Assembly: GCA_963995525.1 (NCBI GenBank)
Contig: OZ023217.1
Span: 8,207,459 to 8,271,458 of the forward strand
Direction of reading: 5' to 3'
Source of the DNA: Escarpia spicata
Lineage: Eukaryota > Annelida > Polychaeta > Sabellida > Siboglinidae
Length of the DNA stretch: 64,000 bases
A program made the translations under genes and the position numbers. The notes under the pieces are model-generated. The model saw only the letters and a list, made by a program, of their open reading frames with translations. It did not search any database and was not told the origin of the DNA. Positions within the stretch are counted from its first letter, which is position 1, and each line of letters begins with the position of its first letter. This document shows, piece by piece, positions 1 through 15,136 of this stretch.

Positions 1-498
1 ACAGCGGCTACGATGTTGTGGAACGGCGCGGGCCCAGCGCGCTCTGGGACTATCACTGCCGTACGCGCAGCACACTTCTCTGCGTTAGCCAGGATCAGCG
101 ATAGTCGCTGGGCAGATTTAACTGTAGGTTATTGAAAGCCGCCGTTTGATGCGTAAGCCCGCAATATGGGACAGCGTTTGTTGATAACGTTTTTGATAAG
201 GACTCCATGCCAATAAACAAGTTGTTTCTGCAGACGGTTTGTAGTTTGTTGATTGTATAAATCGTGCAGCTAGAACCGGTAGGTGTGTTTTCGCTGTTGT
301 TGGGAAAATTTAGGTGTGGGATTATATCGCACAAACAACCAAAGATTCGCGTAGGCCCTACTGCGACAGGTAATTAGTCGCGTTGACACGGGAAGCTGGA
401 GGTGGGGGGGGAGGGGGGCAGACATGTTTTGGCTATTGCATACTCTAATTGTGAAAGGATTGTGTCTAAACTATTCACGACAGTGGTAATTACAATGG
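1..498. other. unassigned non-coding sequence
   Basis: I see no convincing exon, repeat or RNA gene here. The only open frame (minus, about 95-334) is short and has no recognisable motif. A G-rich run sits near 400-418. Confidence 0.5.
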
Positions 499-539
499 TT
501 GTTATTTATAACCGTAATAGTATTGTCTTGCTCTGTTTC

Positions 540-1355
<816 letters not shown>

Positions 1356-2330
1356 AAAACAGTATCGGGGGGGGTCTATGTCAATTGTATAGTCTTCCAT
1401 GTTCCAGGGTTTGATTTGTCATAGAACGCAATGACATTTGTAAATATAAAAAAGATCCAAAGTCAATGTGCATCGATTTCTCCCAGACGGAAAATACCAA
1501 TAAAATAGCTAACTTAGACCTATCCAAACCATAGATAACAGATACGCGACATACATCGATAGACGACCATCATTAAGTATATAGTTCCATGTCCATTTTG
1601 TATTGGCATAACACTTACTGGTAAAATGTATTGACTCCATACCATTTTATGTTGTAAGCCTTATAAGTATTGGCCATATATAGCAATTGTGTATGCAAAA
1701 TGTGTTCAATAAAGTATAATAGGACCTTCCCTGGCAACAAGACACGTCCGGATGCGACGTCACACTGACGTTGCAAGTCTGTATCTGTAATCAACAACAG
1801 CGTGTGGCTCTCCATCCTCTAATCAAGGCAATTGTTAATTAATGGATGCTGGTTGGCTGTTGTTGTGGTTGCTGGTAAATAGACCTTCGCTGTTCATCCC
1901 AGGTGTGATCATCTTCTTCGTCGAATGCTCAGACAGTGACTTCGGTTCCTCGTTACGAAGATCGCTTCGCGCCGCAGGTCCTCCAAAAGGCCAACTATAG
2001 TTTCATTTACTTGTGTTTCTGTTGGCCAGGTTGACGTCTTCTCGTTATTGTGTGTTGGGCAGTCTTATAGGACGTGCTTCACCGTTATTGGAGCCGTGTC
2101 ACCAGGACACATGTCAGCGTCTTCATTGTGTAGTTTGGTGTGCATATGAAGCTTAAGTCTGCAGTGTCTAGTCTTCAGGCACACCGTGTCAATTGATCGT
2201 CTCTGGACAGCTGATAACAAGTTGTCCCCATTGCTGTAGCTGGTATGTTGTTTCAGCCATCTCTTCTTCTTCTCCAGATACACGACTGTTTTTGCTTCTT
2301 TGTGATCTTCTTCTCCTGTTCAGGAATGAA
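1356..2330 (-). mobile_element. non-LTR retrotransposon 3' fragment (RNase H-type LINE)
   Basis: The minus strand carries the tail of a LINE ORF2. The piece at 2065-2283 reads a lysine-rich helix, then a TRHCRLKLHMHTKLH-like stretch, a CPGDTAP segment and ITVKHVL. This arrangement is the usual end of animal LINEs that have an RNase H domain. The same sequence, in inverted orientation and with more of its 5' part, occurs at 34755-35735. The shared 3' end lies next to the microsatellite at 1355 and at about 35735. No full frame survives, so it is a dead 5'-truncated copy. The clade (I/Nimb-like) is inferred from layout only. Confidence 0.75.
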
Positions 2331-2547
2331 GACTTCGCTCTTCTATTTTTGGGCATTGAGACTGCCATTGAAACCCACCACTTCTTTAAACCTTGATATA
2401 TATATTTCCTCGTTCAATTTTGAATTAATTAACTATCCGGTTATTTGCAAGGGGTAGAATATATTTTAACTTTATTTGTACGTTAACTTCATCGCGTTAT
2501 CTCTTACGTTAACATTTGCGTCATATTCTACTCTAAACTATGTTGCG

Positions 2548-2613
2548 CAACAGCACAGGTTACACATTTTGCTAATGGGTAAAATCGGTAAATGAACTGA
2601 ATGTCTCCCTTTA
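2548..2613 (-). mobile_element. truncated copy of the TTAA MITE family
   Basis: About 65 bases match the outer part of the roughly 350-bp MITE found intact at 22928, 29595, 32305 and 33697: a GTTACA-type core, the GGTAAAATCGGTAAATG stretch, and a CTCCCTTTAAAG end. The stretch is also homologous, inverted, to the flank of the copy at 33697. The duplication of the signal-exon region therefore included this insertion. The same remnant recurs at about 9295-9360 in copy B. Confidence 0.6.
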
Positions 2614-2824
2614 AAGACACTCGCCTGTCCTGCGTAAACGTAATAAAAGAAATAAAATATTAACACGTGCGACACAAACTAACATACACTGTAATTTACA
2701 TGGCTTGGCTACGACATGACTGGCCATTTGTCGTTATTTGTTTGTCTGTCTTGATGACGTGATGGATACTGTATATGTTATATTAATTGTTGCTTACTGT
2801 TATTGAATTGCGGTTGTGTTGCAG

Positions 2825-2876
2825 ATTGTCAAAATAGCTTTCTCGGTGTGCGCAGTTCTCTGTCTGGTCATTACAT
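2825..2876 (+). CDS. duplicated signal-peptide exon (copy A)
   Basis: A 52-base exon with an intact acceptor (TTGCAG before 2825) and a consensus donor (GTAAGT at 2877) encodes IVKIAFSVCAVLCLVIT plus one base, so it ends in phase 1. It is the inverted paralogue of the signal-peptide exon of the CCP gene at 33492-33543; flanking introns also match. No CCP exon follows on this strand, so it may be an orphan exon, the start of an unrecognised paralogue, or a decayed copy. It is supported by homology and splice signals only. Confidence 0.55.
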
Positions 2877-3004
2877 GTAAGTGGCGGTACTGTTTTGTAC
2901 AAGCTTTATTGGCAATACGGAATGAATGATGACATTGGTTGCATTCACTAATATATATATTCACACATATAGGCCTGTCATATGCGTCGGATCGTTGTAA
3001 ATAT

Positions 3005-3135
3005 TGGGTGACTGAGGCCCATCAAAACCCTCTAACTACACCATCCTTGAGCCTCACCAAAAACGAACTATAATGGGGCTAAACCTGTCTCGAGCCCCCC
3101 CCCCCCCCCCCCCCCCCCCCCGTTCCGACGCCTAT
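3005..3135. repeat. dispersed CACC-rich repeat with poly-C run
   Basis: The segment combines 'cccatcaaaaccctctaac', 'cctcaccaaaaac' and a C27 run (3095-3121). Related text appears at 9752-9880 (the duplicate), 17745-17835, 33225-33430 (inverted), 48830-48960 and 52740-52870. It looks like a non-coding interspersed repeat. I cannot define its ends. Confidence 0.5.
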
Positions 3136-3582
3136 GATTACATATTAAAACAATATTTTAGCAAATGTAAACTGGCAGGAAACTGCTGAATCGCCTCCTC
3201 AAGTATAATTATCTATATATTAATAGGCTAAAATGTTTAGTGTTGTAAGCATTGTATAATATATATATATATACATATGTAAGTGGATATGTCATTGCAA
3301 CTGATTGGTTCTGCTTGGGAAAGTTTAAGTGATACTCTTGCTACAAGGCCATCCATTGGTGTTTCCATGAAATGGGTGTCGACTAACTTTCTGGTTCTCA
3401 TTGTTCACAGTGTATAAATCTGTGTTTACAAGGGGTCTGTCACAAATATCTTTATTCTTCGGACACTTGTGTTTGGCTTGCTGCACCAGGTGACTGCCCA
3501 GATCCCTGGAGTGTGTTTCTGGGATTGGGATTGCACCCTTACCCAGCACAGGCACATCAGCATTGACGGTTTATACCCTTCG

Positions 3583-5205
3583 CTGTATGTCACCTGTCCA
3601 TATCAGTCTGTCCACACACATTCTCTGTATGTGACCTGTCCATCGCAGTCTGCCCACACACATTCTCTGTATGTGAACTGTCCATCTCAGTCTGTCCACA
3701 CACATTCTCTGTATGTGACCTGTCCATCGCAGTCTGTCAACACACATTCTCTGTATGTGACCTGTCCATCTCAGTCTGTCCATACACATTCTCTGTATGG
3801 GACCTGTCCATCTCAGTCTGTCCACACACATTCTCTGTATGTGACCTGTCCAACTCAATCTGTCCACACATATTCTCTGTATGTCACCTATCCATCTCAG
3901 TCTGTCCACACACATTCTCTGTATGTCACCTGTCCATCGCAGTCTATCCACACACATTCTCTGTATGTCACCTATCCATATCAGTCTGTCCACACACATT
4001 CTCTGTATGTGACCTGTCCATCGCAGTCTGTCCACACACATTCTCTGTATGTGACCTGTCCATCTCAGTCTGTCCACACACATTCTCTGTATGTCACCTA
4101 TCCATATCAGTCTGTCCACACACATTCTCTGTATGTGACCTGTCCATCGCAGTCTGCCCACACACATTCTCTGTATGTGAACTGTCCATCTCAGTCTGTC
4201 CACACACATTCTCTGTATGTGACCTGTCCATCGCAGTCTGTCAACACACATTCTCTGTGTGTGACCTGTCCATCTCAGTCTGTCCATACACATTCTCTGT
4301 ATGTGACCTGTCCATCTCAGTCTGTCCACACACATTCTCTGTATGTGACCTGTCCAACTCAATCTGTCCACACATATTCTCTGTATGTCACCTATCCATC
4401 TCAGTCTGTCCACACACATTCTCTATATGTCACCTGTCCATCGCAGTCTGTCCACACACATTCTCTGTATGTCACCTGTCCATCTCAGTCTGTCCATACA
4501 CATTCTCTGTATGTGACCTGTCCATCTCAGTCTGTCCACACACATTCTTTGTATGTGACCTGTCCAACTAAATCTGTCCACACACATTCTCTGTATGTCA
4601 CCTATCCATCGCAGTCTGTCCACACACATTCTCTGTATGTCACCTGTCCATATCAGTCTGTCCACACACATTCTCTGTATGTCACCTGTCCATATCAGTC
4701 TGTCCACAAACATTCTCTGTATGTCACCTGTCCACCTCAGTCTGTCCACACACATTCTCTGTATGTTACCTATCCATATCAGTCTGTCCACACACATTCT
4801 CTGTATGTGACCTGTCCATCGCAGTCTGTCCACACACATTCTCTGTATGTCACCTGTCCATATCAGTCTGTCCACACACATTCTCTGTATGTCACCTGTC
4901 CATATCAGTATGTCCACACACATTCTCTGTATGTCACCTATCCATATCAGTCTGTCCACACACATTCTCTGTATGTGACCTGTCCATCGCAGTCTGTCCA
5001 CACACATTCTCTGTATGTGACCTGTCCATCTCAATCTGTCCACACATATTCTCTGTATGTGACCTGTCCATCGCAGTCTGTCCACACACATTCTCTGTAT
5101 GTGACCTGTCCATCTCAGTCTGTCCACACACATTCTCTGTATGTCACCTGTCCATCTCAGTTTGTCCACACACATTCTCTGTATGTCACCTGTCCATCTC
5201 AATCT
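3583..5205 (+). repeat. 42-bp minisatellite with long ORF (copy A)
   Basis: About 38.7 tandem copies of a 42-bp unit (core ctgtatgtgacctgtccat). Because 42 is a multiple of three and the unit has no stop, a 613-codon plus-strand frame (3469-5310) reads a 14-residue repeat of the form CPSQSVHTHSLYVT. Minus-strand frames also stay open over long stretches with MCVDRLRWTGHIQR repeats. Unit-number changes cannot break the frame, so openness is not evidence of coding. Just after the array a good donor (TCAT then GTAAGT, about 5231) leaves a phase-1 end in that frame, but no matching phase-1 acceptor is visible upstream. Most likely a non-coding minisatellite. Confidence 0.9.
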
Positions 5206-5482
5206 GAGATGAGAGACGAGGCCAGCTCATGTAAGTACAAGAATTGTTTTCTTTCTAGAGCTGAAACTAACATAACCCTATGCTTGTTGTATAAATTCAC
5301 AAACATTTAGGAATTATCGCATTCTTAATGTTACTTAAAATAGAAAATACAGTAAAACCTGTCCATAGTGGACATCATCGAGGACATGTTACTGGAGAAC
5401 GCTCTGACTGAGCGTCACGACTTGTGCAGAGGTGCTGAAACGACTAGCGACTAGTCTGACATGGCGGATGTAACAGTGGTAA

Positions 5483-6200
<718 letters not shown>

Positions 6201-6235
6201 AGATAGTCTACTGATTTTACCCAGAGTTATTCGAA

Positions 6236-6373
6236 TAGGAGGGTGATCCCAAATAAAATAGGAGGGTGATCCCAAATAAAATAGGAGGGTGATCCCAAAT
6301 AAAATAGGAGGGTGATCCCAAATAAAATAGGAGGGTGATCCCAAATAAAATAGGAGCGTGATCCCAAATAAAA
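6236..6373. repeat. 23-bp minisatellite, copy A (6 units)
   Basis: Six head-to-tail copies of taggagggtgatcccaaat plus AAAA, the last with one substitution (gagcgtg). Copy B (12941-13101) has seven units, a one-unit length difference between otherwise matching alleles. Confidence 0.95.
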
Positions 6374-6399
6374 TCATGAATATAACAACACACATTCAT

Positions 6400-7349
6400 T
6401 GATGAAGCTTTCCTTCAGATGTCCCGAATCATCCGTCTCTTGAAGCATATATGTGACCCGTTTTCGCACGATTGCACACACACACACACGTGCACGCACG
6501 CCTGCAAGCACGCACGCACACACAGCCACGCCCGCGCGGGCGTGCGCTCACACAATTCAAATGAAATACAAAATAAATTAGTTTACAGCATTACTTTGTT
6601 TAATTAAAAACTAGCATACTTATCTTGACCAGAACATTTTCACTACGCATCTTAGTGGTCGTTTTCTTAGATGTTAGAGGAAGCTTTTGAAGCCAAGATC
6701 TATGTATCTCTGTAGTGTGAAAAGAAGAAAACTCTACCTCCGGCCTAGCATTACAGTTTATTATTCAAGACACAACTTTCTAAGGCCTATTGATCATGTC
6801 TTTGAATGGATAGAAGATCCGTTCTCTGGGATGTTAATATTGTACATAGTTACCGCTCAAGAAACTTAAAATATACAAATCACAAAAAAAGGTTTCTTTA
6901 TAGGTAACTATGTATAGTATTCATTGTGTGTATACATAACAAATAACAATATCACTATCACTTGTAGTGACAACAACATAACAGGGAAAAAACGTAAAAT
7001 AGTTTTGCAATAACCTTGATATTAATCTTGTGTTCGCAGAAACGCAAGAACTATGATATCCGTAACGCTGTTCCCAAGAGTCAAGGCGTAGCTGTACTTG
7101 GATATTTGTGTTCTACTGAGAGTGGCAATTAGTTTTGGCGCGCAAAACAACCCCCCGCGTTGTTATGTCTACCACATATTAGTTTACTTTCGCTGTCACA
7201 CGAAATTACGGAACTAATTAGTTGAGTCATAGTTCTTGTTGCATTCATGGTACACAAAGGCACAGCGTTGTAACATATTCGTGCCTCTTTCTTCGCCTTC
7301 TCGTTACCATGAAAATCGTACCAGTAATTAACCGAAATGCTAAAGAGAT
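6400..7349. other. unassigned spacer within copy A
   Basis: A short CA/CG-rich patch (about 6474-6545) is the only distinct structure. I see no exon, transposon motif or RNA gene. The same applies to the equivalent part of copy B (13128-14075). Confidence 0.5.
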
Positions 7350-7351
7350 AC

Positions 7352-7690
7352 ACTTACGTCACTCACATTCGTTACACACTTACGTCATATACTTACTCCA
7401 CACACTTACGTCATATACTTACTCCACACACTTCCGTCATATACTTACTCCACACACTTACGTCATATACTTACTCCACACACTTACGTCATATACTTAC
7501 TCCACACACTTACGTCATATACTTACTCCACACACTTACGTCATATACTTACTCCACACACTTACGTCATATACTTACTCCACACACTTACGTCATATAC
7601 TTACTCCACACACTTACGTCATATACTTACTCCACACACTTAAGTCATATACTTACTCCACACACTTACATCATACACCTTTCTACACAC
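7352..7690. repeat. 26-bp minisatellite, copy A
   Basis: About twelve units of a 26-bp repeat (cacttacgtcatatacttac plus TCCACA), followed by degenerate acttacgttacac units. Each unit contains the CRE-like half TTACGTCA. Copy B (14080-14460) is longer by about three units. Confidence 0.93.
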
Positions 7691-8004
7691 ACTTACGTTA
7701 CACACTTACATCACACACTTTACGCAGAAATGCCACATTTTTGGGTGACGTCCGTATTTTACATTGGAATTTCTGCACAGATCGGTGCAAAACCGCATTA
7801 CGTTTTCTCTTGTTAACCGGCCTATTCCATTCCGATTCCGATGAAACGTCTCAATCTATGCCAGTATTTAGAATATATCTACATCTATATCTACACGTCA
7901 AAACATTTCGGTGCGTTTTGTCGGAAAATCTGCCTAGCGTTAAAAGGATTTCTTTTTCTGCGGCTGTACGTTTGTCGTTCGAGTTTATACTTGTGTATGT
8001 GACA

Positions 8005-8105
8005 AATACATGAACATAATGCGTTATACTCGTGAACGTAACAAATACATGAATATAATGCGTTATACTCGTGTACGTAACAAATACATGAACATAATAC
8101 TTCAT
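8005..8105. repeat. 39-bp minisatellite, about 2.5 units (copy A)
   Basis: Repeats of acaaatacatgaacataatg followed by CGTTATACTCGTGAACGTA. It gives the repeated FVTYTSITHY peptide in a minus-strand frame, with no sign of being a gene. The copy B counterpart is about 14808-14910. Confidence 0.85.
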
Positions 8106-8331
8106 CGCAATTTGTAACAAACCCGTCTAAAGCCCTAAATTGTGATAAGGCTCCATTCCTCCAAAAATATCCATGTATAAAATACGTTACGCTATTTGTG
8201 GACATGTTTGAGGTCTCCGCCCTTTGTCACGCTTCATAGGGCTGGCTTGAACCACCCCATAAAACATTCGTTTTGTTTAAATTTACGCAAAAACTGACTG
8301 AACAATTAATACGTCTGATATCAACAGCACG

Positions 8332-8538
8332 ATGAGCCAATATTTCAAAAATGTTTATGTAATTAAAAAACCAACACTGAGGAAGGTAACATGGGACAAT
8401 CAGGTGCCAATAAATTGGAAATATTTCTATCGCGATGTTACTAACAAAGAGGAGCTGTTTGCAATGCTCTGCATTGGTTGCAATGCTCCACTAGTCAGGT
8501 TGGAAGGAAGTGTTTGCCAGATCCAGTATGACCATTAG
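8332..8538 (+). CDS. 68-codon ORF, possible decayed domain fragment (copy A)
   Basis: An ATG-initiated frame reads MSQYFKNVYVIKKPTLRKV, then VPINWKYF and NKEELFAML, and ends at a TAG. The 'RKV..(I/L)P.NW..F.RD..NKEELF..L' pattern resembles a short domain I associate with large uncharacterised invertebrate proteins. That link rests on memory and needs a profile search. Against copy B (15137-15343) five base changes are visible: four are synonymous and clustered, and one (Gln to His) is not. This hints at past coding constraint. It could be an exon, a small gene or a transposon relic. Confidence 0.4.
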   Translation: MSQYFKNVYVIKKPTLRKVTWDNQVPINWKYFYRDVTNKEELFAMLCIGCNAPLVRLEGSVCQIQYDH

Positions 8539-8705
8539 GAACCGGGCACGCAATGAATGAATCTTGATCCTTGTGGCCTAGACATGGCCTAGTGTAGCTT
8601 GCATGTCAACCCTCCGCCATTTCGACATCGCTAAAAACTCAGTCACGGAAACAAAAATCTCCGTAAAAAATCTCCGTCATTTGACGGTCACCGCAAAAAA
8701 AATTC

Positions 8706-8905
8706 NNNNNNNNNNNNNNNNNNNNNNNNNNNNNNNNNNNNNNNNNNNNNNNNNNNNNNNNNNNNNNNNNNNNNNNNNNNNNNNNNNNNNNNNNNNNNNN
8801 NNNNNNNNNNNNNNNNNNNNNNNNNNNNNNNNNNNNNNNNNNNNNNNNNNNNNNNNNNNNNNNNNNNNNNNNNNNNNNNNNNNNNNNNNNNNNNNNNNNN
8901 NNNNN
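8706..8905. other. assembly gap, 200 N
   Basis: Exactly 200 undetermined bases, a placeholder length. The two flanks are the two ends of the duplicated segment, so the true gap may be negative (overlapping contigs). Open frames that run through the N block are artefacts. Confidence 0.99.
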
Positions 8906-9571
8906 CTGCAGTGTCTAGTCTTCAGGCACACCGTGTCAATTGATCGTCTCTGGACAGCTGATAACAAGTTGTCCCCATTGCTGTAGCTGGTATGTTGTTT
9001 CAGCCATCTCTTCTTCTTCTCCAGATACACGACTGTTTTTGCTTCTTTGTGATCTTCTTCTCCTGTTCAGGAATGAAGACTTCGCTCTTCTATTTTTGGG
9101 CATTGAGACTGCCATTGAAACCCACCACTTCTTTAAACCTTGATATATATATTTCCTCGTTCAATTTTGAATTAATTAACTATCCGGTTATTTGCAAGGG
9201 GTAGAATATATTTTAACTTTATTTGTACGTTAACTTCATCGCGTTATCTCTTACGTTAACATTTGCGTCATATTCTACTCTAAACTATGTTGCGCAACAG
9301 CACAGGTTACACATTTTGCTAATGGGTAAAATCGGTAAATGAACTGAATGTCTCCCTTTAAAGACACTCGCCTGTCCTGCGTAAACGTAATAAAAGAAAT
9401 AAAATATTAACACGTGCGACACAAACTAACATACACTGTAATTTACATGGCTTGGCTACGACATGACTGGCCATTTGTCGTTATTTGTTTGTCTGTCTTG
9501 ATGACGTGATGGATACTGTATATGTTATATTAATTGTTGCTTACTGTTATTGAATTGCGGTTGTGTTGCAG

Positions 9572-9623
9572 ATTGTCAAAATAGCTTTCTCGGTGTGCGC
9601 AGTTCTCTGTCTGGTCATTACAT
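9572..9623 (+). CDS. duplicated signal-peptide exon (copy B)
   Basis: Identical to the exon at 2825-2876, with the same acceptor and GTAAGT donor. It is part of the copy A/B duplication. Confidence 0.5.
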
Positions 9624-10327
9624 GTAAGTGGCGGTACTGTTTTGTACAAGCTTTATTGGCAATACGGAATGAATGATGACATTGGTTGCATTCACTAATA
9701 TATATATTCACACATATAGGCCTGTCATATGCGTCGGATCGTTGTAAATATTGGGTGACTGAGGCCCATCAAAACCCTCTAACTACACCATCCTTGAGCC
9801 TCACCAAAAACGAACTATAATGGGGCTAAACCTGTCTCGAGCCCCCCCCCCCCCCCCCCCCCCCCCGTTCCGACGCCTATGATTACATATTAAAACAATA
9901 TTTTAGCAAATGTAAACTGGCAGGAAACTGCTGAATCGCCTCCTCAAGTATAATTATCTATATATTAATAGGCTAAAATGTTTAGTGTTGTAAGCATTGT
10001 ATAATATATATATATATACATATGTAAGTGGATATGTCATTGCAACTGATTGGTTCTGCTTGGGAAAGTTTAAGTGATACTCTTGCTACAAGGCCATCCA
10101 TTGGTGTTTCCATGAAATGGGTGTCGACTAACTTTCTGGTTCTCATTGTTCACAGTGTATAAATCTGTGTTTACAAGGGGTCTGTCACAAATATCTTTAT
10201 TCTTCGGACACTTGTGTTTGGCTTGCTGCACCAGGTGACTGCCCAGATCCCTGGAGTGTGTTTCTGGGATTGGGATTGCACCCTTACCCAGCACAGGCAC
10301 ATCAGCATTGACGGTTTATACCCTTCG

Positions 10328-11908
10328 CTGTATGTCACCTGTCCATATCAGTCTGTCCACACACATTCTCTGTATGTGACCTGTCCATCGCAGTCTGCCC
10401 ACACACATTCTCTGTATGTGAACTGTCCATCTCAGTCTGTCCACACACATTCTCTGTATGTGACCTGTCCATCTCAGTCTGTCCATACACATTCTCTGTA
10501 TGTGACCTGTCCATCTCAGTCTGTCCACACACATTCTCTGTATGTGACCTGTCCAACTCAATCTGTCCACACATATTCTCTGTATGTCACCTATCCATCT
10601 CAGTCTGTCCACACACATTCTCTGTATGTCACCTGTCCATCGCAGTCTATCCACACACATTCTCTGTATGTCACCTATCCATATCAGTCTGTCCACACAC
10701 ATTCTCTGTATGTGACCTGTCCATCGCAGTCTGTCCACACACATTCTCTGTATGTGACCTGTCCACCTCAGTCTGTCCACACACATTCTCTGTATGTCAC
10801 CTATCCATATCAGTCTGTCCACACACATTCTCTGTATGTGACCTGTCCATCGCAGTCTGCCCACACACATTCTCTGTATGTGAACTGTCCATCTCAGTCT
10901 GTCCACACACATTCTCTGTATGTGACCTGTCCATCGCAGTCTGTCAACACACATTCTCTGTGTGTGACCTGTCCATCTCAGTCTGTCCATACACATTCTC
11001 TGTATGTGACCTGTCCATCTCAGTCTGTCCACACACATTCTCTGTATGTGACCTGTCCAACTCAATCTGTCCACACATATTCTCTGTATGTCACCTATCC
11101 ATCTCAGTCTGTCCACACACATTCTCTATATGTCACCTGTCCATCGCAGTCTGTCCACACACATTCTCTGTATGTCACCTGTCCATCTCAGTCTGTCCAT
11201 ACACATTCTCTGTATGTGACCTGTCCATCTCAGTCTGTCCACACACATTCTTTGTATGTGACCTGTCCAACTAAATCTGTCCACACACATTCTCTGTATG
11301 TCACCTATCCATCGCAGTCTGTCCACACACATTCTCTGTATGTCACCTGTCCATATCAGTCTGTCCACACACATTCTCTGTATGTCACCTGTCCATATCA
11401 GTCTGTCCACAAACATTCTCTGTATGTCACCTGTCCACCTCAGTCTGTCCACACACATTCTCTGTATGTTACCTATCCATATCAGTCTGTCCACACACAT
11501 TCTCTGTATGTGACCTGTCCATCGCAGTCTGTCCACACACATTCTCTGTATGTCACCTGTCCATATCAGTCTGTCCACACACATTCTCTGTATGTCACCT
11601 GTCCATATCAGTATGTCCACACACATTCTCTGTATGTCACCTATCCATATCAGTCTGTCCACACACATTCTCTGTATGTGACCTGTCCATCGCAGTCTGT
11701 CCACACACATTCTCTGTATGTGACCTGTCCATCTCAATCTGTCCACACATATTCTCTGTATGTGACCTGTCCATCGCAGTCTGTCCACACACATTCTCTG
11801 TATGTGACCTGTCCATCTCAGTCTGTCCACACACATTCTCTGTATGTCACCTGTCCATCTCAGTTTGTCCACACACATTCTCTGTATGTCACCTGTCCAT
11901 CTCAATCT
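10328..11908 (+). repeat. 42-bp minisatellite with long ORF (copy B)
   Basis: About 37.6 units, one fewer than copy A. The plus-strand frame (10214-12013) stays open for 599 codons. Unit variants (CPSQS, CPYQS, CPTQS, CPPQS) fall in almost the same order as in copy A, so the two arrays are alleles or very recent duplicates. Confidence 0.9.
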
Positions 11909-12185
11909 GAGATGAGAGACGAGGCCAGCTCATGTAAGTACAAGAATTGTTTTCTTTCTAGAGCTGAAACTAACATAACCCTATGCTTGTTGTATAAATT
12001 CACAAACATTTAGGAATTATCGCATTCTTAATGTTACTTAAAATAGAAAATACAGTAAAACCTGTCCATAGTGGACATCATCGAGGACATGTTACTGGAG
12101 AACGCTCTGACTGAGCGTCACGACTTGTGCAGAGGTGCTGAAACGACTAGCGACTAGTCTGACATGGCGGATGTAACAGTGGTAA

Positions 12186-12904
<719 letters not shown>

Positions 12905-12940
12905 GAGATAGTCTACTGATTTTACCCAGAGTTATTCGAA

Positions 12941-13101
12941 TAGGAGGGTGATCCCAAATAAAATAGGAGGGTGATCCCAAATAAAATAGGAGGGTGATCC
13001 CAAATAAAATAGGAGGGTGATCCCAAATAAAATAGGAGGGTGATCCCAAATAAAATAGGAGGGTGATCCCAAATAAAATAGGAGGGTGATCCCAAATAAA
13101 A
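12941..13101. repeat. 23-bp minisatellite, copy B (7 units)
   Basis: Seven units, against six in copy A. The final unit lacks the gagcgtg substitution of copy A. Confidence 0.95.
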
Positions 13102-14079
13102 TCATGAATATAACAACACACATTCATTGATGAAGCTTTCCTTCAGATGTCCCGAATCATCCGTCTCTTGAAGCATATATGTGACCCGTTTTCGCACGAT
13201 TGCACACACACACACACGTGCACGCACGCCTGCAAGCACGCACGCACACACAGCCACGCCCGCGCGGGCGTGCGCTCACACAATTCAAATGAAATACAAA
13301 ATAAATTAGTTTACAGCATTACTTTGTTTAATTAAAAACTAGCATACTTATCTTGACCAGAACATTTTCACTACGCATCTTAGTGGTCGTTTTCTTAGAT
13401 GTTAGAGGAAGCTTTTGAAGCCAAGATCTATGTATCTCTGTAGTGTGAAAAGAAGAAAACTCTACCTCCGGCCTAGCATTACAGTTTATTATTCAAGACA
13501 CAACTTTCTAAGGCCTATTGATCATGTCTTTGAATGGATAGAAGATCCGTTCTCTGGGATGTTAATATTGTACATAGTTACCGCTCAAGAAACTTAAAAT
13601 ATACAAATCACAAAAAAAGGTTTCTTTATAGGTAACTATGTATAGTATTCATTGTGTGTATACATAACAAATAACAATATCACTATCACTTGTAGTGACA
13701 ACAACATAACAGGGAAAAAACGTAAAATAGTTTTGCAATAACCTTGATATTAATCTTGTGTTCGCAGAAACGCAAGAACTATGATATCCGTAACGCTGTT
13801 CCCAAGAGTCAAGGCGTAGCTGTACTTGGATATTTGTGTTCTACTGAGAGTGGCAATTAGTTTTGGCGCGCAAAACAACCCCCCGCGTTGTTATGTCTAC
13901 CACATATTAGTTTACTTTCGCTGTCACACGAAATTACGGAACTAATTAGTTGAGTCATAGTTCTTGTTGCATTCATGGTACACAAAGGCACAGCGTTGTA
14001 ACATATTCGTGCCTCTTTCTTCGCCTTCTCGTTACCATGAAAATCGTACCAGTAATTAACCGAAATGCTAAAGAGATAC

Positions 14080-14460
14080 ACTTACGTCACTCACATTCGT
14101 CACACACTTACGTCATATACTTCCTCCACACACTTACGTCATATACTTACTCCACACACTTACGTCATATACTTACTCCACACACTTACGTCATATACTT
14201 ACTCCACACACTTACGTCATATACTTACTCTACACACTTACGTCATATACTTACTCCACACACTTATGTCATAGACTTACTCCACACACTTACGTCATAT
14301 ACTTACTCCACACACTTACGTCATATACTTACTCCACACATTTACGTCATATACTTACTCCACACACTTACGTCATATACTTACTCCACACACTTACGTC
14401 ATATACTTACTCCACACACTTACGTCATATACTTACTCCACACACTTACGTCACATATTT
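14080..14460. repeat. 26-bp minisatellite, copy B
   Basis: Same 26-bp unit as 7352-7690, about three units longer, with private variants (ttcctcc, ttatgtcatag). Confidence 0.93.
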
Positions 14461-15136
14461 ACGTCATACATTTACATCATACACCTTTCTACACACACTT
14501 ACGTTACACACTTACATCACACACTTACGCAGAAATGCCACATTTTTGGGTGACGTCCGTATTTTACATTGGAATTTCTGCACAGATCGGTGCAAAACCG
14601 CATTACGTTTTCTCTTGTTAACCGGCCTATTCCATTCCGATTCCGATGAAACGTCTCAATCTATGCCAGTATTTAGAATATATCTACATCTATATCTACA
14701 CGTCCAAACATTTCGGTGCGTTTTGTCGGAAAATCTGCCTAGCGTTAAAAGGATTTCTTTTTCTGCGGCTGTACGTTTGTCGTTCGAGTTTATACTTGTG
14801 TATGTGACAAATACATGAACATAATGCGTTATACTCGTGTACGTAACAAATACATGAATATAATGCGTTATACTCGTGTACGTAACAAATACATGAACAT
14901 AATACTTCATCGCAATTTGTAACAAACCCGTCTAAAGCCCTAAATTGTGATAAGGCTCCATTCCTCCAAAAATATCCATGTATAAAATACGTTACGCTAT
15001 TTGTAGACATGTTTGAGGTCTCCGCCCTTTGTCACGCTTCATAGGGCTGGCTTGAACCACCCCATAAAACATTCGTTTTGTTTAAATTTACGCAAAAACT
15101 GACTGAACAATTAATACGTCTGATATCAACAGCACG

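Noticed and set aside
7352..7690. Possible CRISPR-like array (26-bp direct repeats)
   Set aside because: The units are head-to-tail with no spacers, and the setting is an animal genome.
8603..9030. ORFs running through the N block
   Set aside because: Translation of undetermined bases; not evidence.
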